Of a stretch of 5,829 bases of DNA, positions 1 through 5,829 are shown one piece after another; positions within the stretch are counted from its first letter, which is position 1, and every line of letters starts with the position of its first letter. This DNA comes from an uncultured Collinsella sp. Lineage in GTDB: Bacteria; Actinomycetota; Coriobacteriia; Coriobacteriales; Coriobacteriaceae. The stretch is taken from contig URIJ01000129.1 in NCBI GenBank assembly GCA_900547835.1, positions 1 to 5,829 on the forward strand. Reading direction: 5' to 3'. The translations under genes were made by a program, and so were the position numbers. The notes beneath the pieces were generated by a model. The model worked only from the letters and a program-made list of their open reading frames with translations, had not been told where the DNA came from and ran no database searches.

Positions 1-716
1 ATAGCGGTAACTATTCCGCTTGGCCTCAACAGCTTTCGAGCGAAACGTTTGATGCCGACGCGTTCACATCGCTTGACTTGGACGTGACGTCGGGCACGGT
101 CGAGGTCAAACACGTCTCCGGCGGGCCAGTGCGCGTGATTGAAAGCGGTCGCGTGGCAACGGGGACCGTTGCCTTCGATGCGGCAACCCAGAACCTGGCC
201 GAAATCAAGGGTTCTACGCTCAAGATTCGCCAGTTCGATTGCGATGACGAGCGCGCCATTGACCGCACGGTTACCGTCGAACTGCCGCGCAAAGTTGCCG
301 ATAACATGGTGGGCATTACAGCGAATGTAGGATCGGGTGATCTGACGGTCGCGGGCATTGCGTGTCATGACCTCAACCTGACTCTGGACTCGGGAGACGT
401 TGAGTTTACGGGCACCGTGACCGATACCCTGAATGCCGAGGTCGGTTCGGGCGATGTGACGTTCGAGCTTTACCCGGCCCCCACGAAGTCGATGGACGTG
501 AGTGTGGGCTCGGGCGATGTGGAGATGACGGTTCCGAACTCGACGGGCTTTAAGGCGAGCCTCACCTTGGGCAGCGGCGACTTCGAGAGCGATTTCCTTC
601 CGCTTGGCTACGACGGCGAGACCATTTTGAATCTTGAATTCGATAACGGTGACAAGTCTGCCACGTATCGTTTTGAGGTCGGTTCGGGCGACATGTCGTT
701 TGATTCGGAGTATTGA
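1..716 (+). CDS. DUF4097 family beta-strand repeat protein, C-terminal part (5' end outside window)
   Basis: The reading frame is open from the left edge (first whole codon at 3) to the TGA at 714-716, giving 237 visible residues. An internal TTG at 78 is not a credible start, because family-like sequence (FDADAFTSLDLDVTSGTVEV) runs straight through it. The protein is a series of short beta strands punctuated by the turn motif GSGD or DSGD, with six copies beginning at nt 330, 387, 444, 507, 570 and 681. The first five are spaced 19, 19, 21 and 21 residues apart, and a degenerate DNGD lies at 642. This is the signature of DUF4097/adhesin-like domains, which are predicted to form beta-solenoids. 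Their biochemical role is unknown, and they are often found near PspC, DUF1700 or PadR-type genes, none of which is visible here. Any signal peptide or membrane segment would lie off the left edge. The family call is fairly sure; no specific function can be given. Confidence 0.82.
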   Translation, partial: SGNYSAWPQQLSSETFDADAFTSLDLDVTSGTVEVKHVSGGPVRVIESGRVATGTVAFDAATQNLAEIKGSTLKIRQFDCDDERAIDRTVTVELPRKVADNMVGITANVGSGDLTVAGIACHDLNLTLDSGDVEFTGTVTDTLNAEVGSGDVTFELYPAPTKSMDVSVGSGDVEMTVPNSTGFKASLTLGSGDFESDFLPLGYDGETILNLEFDNGDKSATYRFEVGSGDMSFDSEY

Positions 717-760
717 GGCAGACGAAAGCCTAGGCGAAGATATAGACGCGCTGTTTGATG

Positions 761-801
761 AAGGCGCCGGAGCCGTGACGGGCTCTGGCGCCTTTGCCTT
801 T
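761..801 (+). terminator. Probable intrinsic terminator of the DUF4097 gene
   Basis: The arms 761-774 (AAGGCGCCGGAGCC) and 781-794 (GGCTCTGGCGCCTT) pair over 14 bp, with a single G-U wobble (769/786) and a 6-base loop GTGACG. The 3' arm runs into TTTGCCTTT, a T-rich but interrupted tail. The hairpin starts 45 bases after the DUF4097 stop codon. The minus-strand side has no T-run, so it would act on + strand transcripts. The imperfect T-tract lowers confidence. It could instead be an attenuator or leader hairpin for elp3 if transcription starts further upstream. Confidence 0.62.
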
Positions 802-806
802 ACAAT
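801..806 (+). promoter_or_regulatory. Candidate -10 box for a leaderless elp3 transcript
   Basis: TACAAT matches the TATAAT consensus at five of six positions. It ends exactly 7 bases before the ATG at 814, so a transcript started at normal spacing would begin at or next to the A of that ATG. No good -35 is present at 16-18 bases; GTGACG (775-780) is four of six but at a 20-base spacing, inside the terminator loop. A TANNNT box about 7 bases before the start codon is the recognised signature of leaderless genes in Actinobacteria. The placement fits the absence of a usable ribosome binding site here. Confidence 0.5.
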
Positions 807-813
807 GGGGGGC

Positions 814-2721
814 ATGGAACAGATTATCTTGAACATACTCGAGGCCCTGCGTCACGGCGAGACCGTGGACGACAAGGCGCTCGTTAAGCTGATACATGCC
901 GAGGCACGCCGCGAGGGTGCTGATAAGCGCGACCTGGCCAAGCGTCGCCTGCTGCCGTTTTACCAGCGGGTGAAGCGCGAGGAGCCGGCTCGCTGGGCGG
1001 CATGGAATGTCGACGCCGAGCTAGAGCGTCAACTGCTGCAGGTGCTGCGCATGAAACCGCGTCGCACGGCTTCGGGCGTAGCGACCATTACCGTTATCAC
1101 CAAACCGTGGCCGTGCTCGGGCGATTGCCTGTTTTGCCCCAACGACCTGCGCATGCCCAAGAGCTATCTGCACGCCGAGCCGGCATGCGCCCGTGCGGAG
1201 CAAAATTGCTTTGACCCGTATCTGCAGGTGAGTGCCCGTTTGACGGCGCTTTCGCAGATGGGGCATGCGACCGACAAGATAGAGCTCATTGTGCTCGGTG
1301 GCACCTGGAGCGACTATCCGCAAGGGTATCAGACATGGTTTATGTCAGAGCTTTTCCGTGCGCTCAATGACGATGCCGTCGCCGGCGTGGCTGCCAACCC
1401 CATGTTGGCGCGTCCGGGCATCAGCCGTGCCGAGGCGGGGCGTCTACTCGATGACGCTCCCGCCGATGCCCTGCCGCCGGTGGTAACAGAGCGCCGTGAG
1501 CGCTATCGGGCTGCCGGTATTGCGACCGACGAGGCCGAGCTTGCGAGCGGTGTTGCCGACGAGCAGGGGCGTGTGGATGTTGCCGTGGGCGGCTATAACC
1601 GCGCGGTGAGTCGTCTGTACGGCCCTGGTACGCCGTGGGGCGAGGTCGCCGAGTGGCAGACGACCACGATGGAGGAGCTTGAACGTCAGCAGCGCATCAA
1701 CGAGACGGCGAAGCATCGCGTGGTGGGGCTCGTTATCGAGACGCGCCCCGATGCCGTGACGCCACAGGCGCTCACGCTCATTCGTCGCCTGGGCTGCACC
1801 AAGATTCAGATGGGCATCCAAAGCCTTGACCAGCACCTGCTCGATATCAACGAGCGTCGCATTTCGGTGGCGCAGATCGAGCGGGCGTTTTCGCTTGCGC
1901 GCCTGTTTGGCTTTAAGATCCACGCGCATTTTATGCTTAACTTGCTGGGCGCCACGCCCGAGGGGGACAAGCGCGACTACGAGTGCTTTATGACCGAGGG
2001 GGCCTTTATGCCCGACGAGGTCAAGGTCTACCCGTGCGCGCTCATCGAGGGCTCGCGTCTGGTGGGCTGCTATGAGCGCGGCGAGTGGCGTCCCTATACC
2101 GAGGAAGAGCTGCTCGATGTATTGGCCGACGACATCGTGGTGACGCCGGCGTTCTGCCGCATCAGTCGCATGATCCGCGACTTTAGCTCCGACGACATCA
2201 TGGTGGGCAACAAGAAACCCAACCTGCGCCAGCTCGTTGAGAACCGCTTGGCGGCTCGTGGGGAAGGCGCGACGGTGCGCGAGATTCGCTATCGTGAGAT
2301 CAGTACCGCGGGTGCCGACTTGGACGAGCTATCTCTTGATGAGGAAGTGACGTACGAGACACCGGTGACTTACGAGCGCTTTTTGCAGTGGGTGACGCAG
2401 CAGGGCAAGATCGCGGGCTTTTTGCGGTTGTCGCTGCCCGACCATTCGTTTGTTGCCGCGCATGCGGACGAGTTGCCGACGACGCCGGACGAGGCGATGA
2501 TTCGCGAGGTGCACGTGTATGGCATGGCGGCACGCGTGGGTGACCAGGGCCAGGCGGCGCAGCATCACGGGTTGGGGCGTTTGCTCGTAGAGCGTGCGTG
2601 CGAGATTGCCCGGGATGCCGGCTATGCGCGCATCAACGTGATCAGCGCGATTGGTACGCGCGAGTACTATCGCCATCTTGGATTTTATGACCATGGCCTT
2701 TATCTGCAAAAGGAGCTCTAG
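814..2721 (+). CDS. elp3: Elp3-type tRNA uridine-34 modification enzyme (radical SAM + GNAT domains)
   Basis: The 635-residue product is a stand-alone bacterial homologue of Elongator subunit Elp3. This family uses acetyl-CoA and a radical-SAM mechanism to place a carboxymethyl-type group on C5 of wobble uridine 34 in tRNA, in the cytoplasm. The radical-SAM 4Fe-4S motif CSGDCLFC gives Cys101, Cys105 and Cys108, followed by PKSYLHAEPACARA. The core continues with LGGTWSDYPQGYQTWF (about 161-176), QQRINETAKHR (about 292-302), VIETRPDA (about 307-314) and KIQMGIQSLD. The C-terminal GNAT domain has an acetyl-CoA loop QHHGLG (583-588) and a Tyr pair in REYYRHLGF (Tyr618, Tyr619). Between Asn185 and about Thr285 there is an insertion of about 100 residues compared with short Elp3 proteins. 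The frame is open back to 634, but that stretch overlaps the DUF4097 gene and the terminator. ATG 814 is chosen because a -10 box sits 7 bases upstream; ATG 805 would overlap that box. The G-run at 807-812 is too close to 814 to be a normal ribosome binding site. Sure of the family; the exact modification is inferred. Confidence 0.94.
   Translation: MEQIILNILEALRHGETVDDKALVKLIHAEARREGADKRDLAKRRLLPFYQRVKREEPARWAAWNVDAELERQLLQVLRMKPRRTASGVATITVITKPWPCSGDCLFCPNDLRMPKSYLHAEPACARAEQNCFDPYLQVSARLTALSQMGHATDKIELIVLGGTWSDYPQGYQTWFMSELFRALNDDAVAGVAANPMLARPGISRAEAGRLLDDAPADALPPVVTERRERYRAAGIATDEAELASGVADEQGRVDVAVGGYNRAVSRLYGPGTPWGEVAEWQTTTMEELERQQRINETAKHRVVGLVIETRPDAVTPQALTLIRRLGCTKIQMGIQSLDQHLLDINERRISVAQIERAFSLARLFGFKIHAHFMLNLLGATPEGDKRDYECFMTEGAFMPDEVKVYPCALIEGSRLVGCYERGEWRPYTEEELLDVLADDIVVTPAFCRISRMIRDFSSDDIMVGNKKPNLRQLVENRLAARGEGATVREIRYREISTAGADLDELSLDEEVTYETPVTYERFLQWVTQQGKIAGFLRLSLPDHSFVAAHADELPTTPDEAMIREVHVYGMAARVGDQGQAAQHHGLGRLLVERACEIARDAGYARINVISAIGTREYYRHLGFYDHGLYLQKEL
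2708..2715 (+). promoter_or_regulatory. Ribosome binding site of the SAM-fold gene, inside the elp3 end
   Basis: AAAAGGAG lies 6 bases before the ATG at 2722 and is read as codons in the last residues (QKEL) of elp3. The elp3 stop TAG (2719-2721) directly abuts the next start codon. Such an arrangement favours re-initiation by the same ribosomes and argues for a single mRNA and fixed start at 2722. Confidence 0.85.
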
Positions 2722-3600
2722 ATGAACAAGCCAAGTGTTTCTGCCGGCGTCGTTGCCGGCGTTGCTCTGGGGGCCGCGGCGCTTGGTGCGGCCGCTGTCG
2801 CTGTTCGTGCTGCCTGTCTGCAAGTTGCGCGAACCCGCAATGGGTTGGCGCGTGTGAAGCGCGTGCACGATGAGTGCGGCGATGAGATTCGCGTGTTGGT
2901 GCAAGGCGGCGTCTACCAAAGCGCGAGCTATGTCGGTGAGCGTTGGGCCGAGCCCGTCTTTGCGTACTATCGTGCGTTTGACGACGTGTTTGAGTCCGAG
3001 GATGCGATGCGCGACGCTTATGGTCACGGCATCGACCGTATGCTTATGCTGGGCGGCGGCGGGTTTGCCTATCCTAAATTCGCCCTGATGTCGCACGAGG
3101 GCTTGCGCATGGACGTCATCGAGTATGACGGAGAGATTACGCGCCTGGCGCGCCGCTGGTTCTACCTAGACGAGCTGGAGCGCGCGGCGGGCGATCGCCT
3201 GCGGTTGATAACCGCTGAGGCTCGCTCGTATCTGGGTGTGACGAGCGTGGGCCATCGTCGCTACGACGTGGTCGTGAGCGATTGCTTTGGCGGTGCCGAG
3301 CCCGTGCGCGAGCTGGCGACCGTTGAAGCGTTGCGTTTAGTGCGGGGCAGCCTAAATGTTGGGGGCGTCTACGTCGCCAATATCGTGAGCGCAAACGAGG
3401 GGAGCGACGTGACGTTCCTGCGCGACTGCGCTGCCACGGCACTCGAGGTATTCGCCCATGCCTGGGTGGTCCCGTGCGGCGATGCGGAGTTCGGCGGCGA
3501 GGAGAACTACCTGCTCATCGCCAGCGACGGCAACTACGCCTTTGCCGAAGCCGTGCCCTTCGACACCGACTTCATCGGCACCGTTCTTCACGACAAATAG
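2722..3600 (+). CDS. Membrane-anchored spermidine-synthase-like SAM-fold protein, unknown substrate
   Basis: The product has 292 residues. Residues 8-28 are an Ala/Gly/Val-rich hydrophobic stretch, probably one transmembrane helix. Arg and Lys residues follow (29-47), which suggests the rest of the protein stays in the cytoplasm. From about residue 55 it resembles the Rossmann fold of the spermidine synthase family. Motif I is MLMLGGGGFAYP (107-118), the acidic strand end is DVIEYDGEI (131-139, Glu134 the likely ribose ligand), AEARSYL (165-171) follows, and YDVVVSDCFGG (181-191) holds Asp187 at the usual catalytic-strand position. The canonical aminopropyltransferase signatures are not seen: VQGGVYQSASYVGERWAEP (60-78) stands where the substrate-binding DExxYHE stretch is expected, and there is no DPxGP after Asp187. 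True polyamine synthesis is therefore doubtful, and a methyltransferase or a binding-only role is possible. The start is fixed by a good ribosome binding site 6 bases upstream and by direct abutment to elp3, so the two genes are very likely co-transcribed and coupled. Fold call fairly sure; function unknown. Confidence 0.8.
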   Translation: MNKPSVSAGVVAGVALGAAALGAAAVAVRAACLQVARTRNGLARVKRVHDECGDEIRVLVQGGVYQSASYVGERWAEPVFAYYRAFDDVFESEDAMRDAYGHGIDRMLMLGGGGFAYPKFALMSHEGLRMDVIEYDGEITRLARRWFYLDELERAAGDRLRLITAEARSYLGVTSVGHRRYDVVVSDCFGGAEPVRELATVEALRLVRGSLNVGGVYVANIVSANEGSDVTFLRDCAATALEVFAHAWVVPCGDAEFGGEENYLLIASDGNYAFAEAVPFDTDFIGTVLHDK

Positions 3601-3626
3601 GTCTCCCCGTCCCAAAAAGACTGGTC
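3601..3626. other. Convergent intergenic junction
   Basis: Only 26 bases separate the stop codon of the SAM-fold gene (+) from that of the helicase (-). It holds a C-rich stretch (CTCCCCGTCCC), an A5 run, and half of a small hairpin. No strong terminator for the plus-strand operon is seen here or in the first bases beyond it, so its 3' end may extend antisense into the helicase gene. Confidence 0.6.
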
Positions 3627-3629
3627 TTA
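3614..3629 (-). terminator. Weak candidate terminator hairpin for the helicase gene
   Basis: On the minus strand, AAGAC and GTCTT (3624-3628 and 3617-3621) can pair around two bases, or four pairs around a CCAG loop, and the 3' arm runs into a stretch of five T residues ending at 3614. The hairpin overlaps the helicase stop codon (3627-3629). It is short and AT-rich, so intrinsic termination here would be weak. On the plus strand no T-run follows it, so it does not explain how the SAM-fold transcript ends. Confidence 0.25.
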
Positions 3630-5829
3630 GGCGTGGTCGCGCCAGCCGAGAACGCGCTGCTTCATGCCTTCGATGTCGAGCACGCCTTCGGCAAAGCCTT
3701 TGCGCACGAGCTCCTCGGGAACGTACTCGTCGTAGCGATCAAAATAAGGCACCTCGCCGGGATAGACGAGCTCGATGGGATTGAAGTCCTTCTCGGCCTC
3801 GGCGGCGAGCACCTCAAAGAACGTCTCCTCGTCAGCCTTCATCTTAAACTGCATAAAGTACGGGCGCGATGGGTCGAGTCCGCGAAGGCCCAGCTCCGCG
3901 GCACATTTAATCTTGAGCATACGTTCGAGCGCCAGAAAGGCGTAGCTGCCCAACCAGGGGAAGAGCACCCAGGTATCGCCGCCCAGGTTGATGAGTGGCT
4001 TGGTCCCTGCGCCCGAAATCTCGGCCGTATGACGAGCCTGTGCAAGGCGTGCCCGTGCGTTGCCCATGAGATACGGATAAGCCGCATGCTCGTTGAGCGC
4101 CTGGCGCATGCGCTCGAGCACATGCGTGTTAATGTCTCCGGGACAGTCGCCAAAGTATGCTGGCACACGGCCCTTGACCTGCGTGGCAAAGACGGTATGG
4201 CGCTTCCAGTCCACTTCCTCGACAATCCAGCAGTGTCCGGCGATGGCGATGCGCTCACCGGGCGGTGGCGGGTTGACGATCGTGCCCAATTCGGCCGACT
4301 CGCTACGAACGGTGAACTCCTCGTTTTCCTGGAATACGGCGTAGAACTTAAAGTTGTTAATGATGCGCTCTCCCGCGAGACCCACGATGAGTCCGCCGCC
4401 CTCGGTGACCTGGATATGGTCGATCTTAATGAGGTGACGAAGCAATACGCGATAGTCATCGGCCGAGATGCGATGGAAATAGCTGAGCGTGAGCACGCGC
4501 TGGGCAAGTTCGGCCGGCGTGAGCTCGCCGGTGCTGGCGAGCGTCGACATGGTCTGGTGATAGAGCAAGCTGTAGGGGAGTCGATCGAGCTCGGGCGGCT
4601 CGACCCACTTTTCCTCGCGATAGAGTTGTACGAGCGCGATACCCTGCAGGAGCTTCCATGGAATGGTTTCGGGCATCATCGTGCGCGGTTCGGGCTCTTC
4701 CTCGCGCATGACAAACCACATCTCGGGCGGAAGGTCGCGGCGTCCCGTGCGGCCCATTCGCTGCAAAAAGGAGCTGACGGTAAACGGCGCATCGATCTGG
4801 AACGCGCGCTCCAGGCGGCCGATATCGATACCGAGCTCCAGCGTAGAGGTGGTGACGGTTGTCTGCGCCTGCTCCTCGTCGCGCATGAGCTCCTCGGCCG
4901 TCTCGCGCAGCGATGCCGAGAGATTGCCATGATGGATAAGGAAGCGGTCGGGCTCGTGCCGGTATTCGCAGTAGCTGCGCAGCATGGAGCACACGGCCTC
5001 GGCCTCCTCGCGCGAGTTGGCAAAGACCAGGCACTTGCGGCCGCGGGTATGTTCAAAGATATAGCCCATGCCGGGATCGGCGTTGTCGGGCGCGGTATCG
5101 GTGGGGTTGAGCAGCGCCTGCTCGGTCGCTCGCGGGATGTCGACTTCTCCCTCGGGGGCCGAGGAGGTGCGACGGTCCTTAGGGGCGGTCTTGCTCCGTG
5201 CCTGCTCGCGACGTTGGCGGCGTTCCTCCTGTGTGAGTTGTCCGCTGTGACGCATGTCTTGGGTGCCGGCGGGCAGTGCCGCGGGTGACGCCGCTTCAAT
5301 GCGCTCGCATGCGAGCACCTCAGCTTCCTGCGGACCTGTGCTCATAAATCCTCGTTGCTGCGCCTGGGGGCCCGAGTTGTAGAAGTGCTCCATGGAGATG
5401 CGCCACACGCGGCGCGGTTCTTCAAAACGAGGGATAACGCAGTCGCGTCCTGTTCCCTGTGAGAGGAAGGCACCCGTGCGCTCGGGGTCCCCGATGGTAG
5501 CCGAAAGGCCTATGCGGCGGGGCTGCACGCCTGCCATGCGCGAAAGGCGCTCGATAAGGCAGAGCGTCTGGCCGCCACGGTCGCCGCGCATGAGCGAGTG
5601 GACCTCGTCGATAACGACATAACGCAGGTCGCAAAACATGCGCGGGATGGCCATGTGCTTATGGATCAGAAGCGCCTCGAGTGATTCGGGCGTAATCTGC
5701 AAGATGCCACTCGGCTTTTTGATGAGCTTTGCCTTGTGCGATTGCGAGACATCGCCGTGCCAGTGCCAGACAGGAATATCGGCCTCTTCGCACAGGTCGT
5801 TGAGGCGGACGAACTGATCGTTGATGAGC
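3627..5829 (-). CDS. Lhr-like DEAD/DEAH box (DEVH) superfamily 2 helicase, N-terminus outside window
   Basis: This is a large ATP-dependent helicase of the Lhr-like type, a group tied to nucleic-acid repair and remodelling. The frame is open from the right edge to the TAA at 3627-3629, giving 733 visible residues. The first methionine-type codon, TTG at 5702, is internal, because coding sequence continues upstream (PVWHWHGD, then KKPSGILQITPESLEALL, motif Ib). The Walker A region lies beyond the window. Visible motifs are Walker B DEVH (5598-5609), motif III SAT (5496-5504), KCLVFANSREEAE in the second RecA domain, TSTLELGIDIGRLE (motif V) and QRMGRTGRR (motif VI, 4737-4763). A charged, Pro/Ala/Gln/Arg-rich stretch of about 95 residues (5058-5342), probably disordered, separates motif III from the second RecA domain. 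After motif VI come a region like the Lhr winged helix (WVEPPELDRLPYSLLYHQ) and about 280 further residues with mixed alpha/beta character. The gene converges on the SAM-fold gene with a 26-base gap. Sure of the helicase superfamily, fairly sure of the Lhr-like subgroup; substrate unknown. Confidence 0.9.
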   Translation of the reverse strand, partial: LINDQFVRLNDLCEEADIPVWHWHGDVSQSHKAKLIKKPSGILQITPESLEALLIHKHMAIPRMFCDLRYVVIDEVHSLMRGDRGGQTLCLIERLSRMAGVQPRRIGLSATIGDPERTGAFLSQGTGRDCVIPRFEEPRRVWRISMEHFYNSGPQAQQRGFMSTGPQEAEVLACERIEAASPAALPAGTQDMRHSGQLTQEERRQRREQARSKTAPKDRRTSSAPEGEVDIPRATEQALLNPTDTAPDNADPGMGYIFEHTRGRKCLVFANSREEAEAVCSMLRSYCEYRHEPDRFLIHHGNLSASLRETAEELMRDEEQAQTTVTTSTLELGIDIGRLERAFQIDAPFTVSSFLQRMGRTGRRDLPPEMWFVMREEEPEPRTMMPETIPWKLLQGIALVQLYREEKWVEPPELDRLPYSLLYHQTMSTLASTGELTPAELAQRVLTLSYFHRISADDYRVLLRHLIKIDHIQVTEGGGLIVGLAGERIINNFKFYAVFQENEEFTVRSESAELGTIVNPPPPGERIAIAGHCWIVEEVDWKRHTVFATQVKGRVPAYFGDCPGDINTHVLERMRQALNEHAAYPYLMGNARARLAQARHTAEISGAGTKPLINLGGDTWVLFPWLGSYAFLALERMLKIKCAAELGLRGLDPSRPYFMQFKMKADEETFFEVLAAEAEKDFNPIELVYPGEVPYFDRYDEYVPEELVRKGFAEGVLDIEGMKQRVLGWRDHA

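Noticed and set aside
26..358. A 110-codon minus-strand open frame opposite the DUF4097 gene
   Set aside because: It is fully antisense to a strongly supported repeat protein and has no recognisable features.
736..746. A promoter upstream of the hairpin built from TATAGA near 741 and TTGAGG at 713-718
   Set aside because: The spacing is 22 bases and both boxes are weak; the TACAAT box nearer the start codon is a better explanation.
634..813. Extending elp3 upstream to the ATG at 634
   Set aside because: The extra 60 residues overlap the DUF4097 coding end in another frame and run through the terminator hairpin. They resemble no Elp3 N-terminus, and the -10 box supports 814.
2329..3096. A 255-codon minus-strand open frame across the elp3 and SAM-fold gene junction
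   Set aside because: It lies opposite two well-supported genes, has no domain signature, and spans their boundary, as expected of a codon-bias shadow.
2722..3600. Naming the SAM-fold gene speE (spermidine synthase)
   Set aside because: The fold fits, but the substrate-binding and DPxGP signatures are not seen and an N-terminal membrane helix is present, so the specific activity is not supported.
3474..5288. A 604-codon open frame on the plus strand, antisense to the helicase gene
   Set aside because: It is the antisense shadow of a GC-rich gene with biased codons. The minus-strand frame holds all helicase motifs, whereas this frame has no recognisable domain and overlaps the end of the SAM-fold gene.

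Overview
The window is protein-dense, GC-rich bacterial chromosome with no mobile element, RNA gene, CRISPR array or long empty stretch. The base composition, the GC-rich codon use, a start site that looks leaderless, and the gene set (DUF4097 protein, stand-alone Elp3, Lhr-like helicase) suggest a high-GC Gram-positive. A Coriobacteriia genome such as Collinsella is my best guess. This is an inference from general familiarity, not from a marker gene.

Layout from left to right. (1) The C-terminal part of a DUF4097 beta-strand-repeat protein runs off the left edge and stops at 716 on the + strand. (2) A 97-base gap holds a strong hairpin (761-794) that looks like this gene's terminator, then a TACAAT -10-like box (801-806) exactly 7 bases before the ATG at 814. 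(3) elp3 (814-2721, +) encodes a radical-SAM/GNAT tRNA U34 modification enzyme with a roughly 100-residue insertion. (4) A membrane-anchored protein with a spermidine-synthase-like SAM-binding fold (2722-3600, +) starts on the base after the elp3 stop codon, with its ribosome binding site inside the elp3 coding end. (5) After a 26-base convergent junction, a large DEAD/DEAH (DEVH) helicase of Lhr-like type occupies the whole minus strand from 3627 to the right edge; its N-terminus, including Walker A, lies outside the window.

How the genes relate: elp3 and the SAM-fold gene form a tight two-gene operon and are probably translationally coupled. The DUF4097 gene appears to be a separate upstream transcription unit, and the helicase is a separate convergent one. 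The points most worth following up are the inferred leaderless elp3 promoter overlapping the upstream terminator, the Elp3 insertion, and the pairing of Elp3 with an unassigned SAM-fold protein that lacks the canonical aminopropyltransferase motifs. No clearly unprecedented system is visible.
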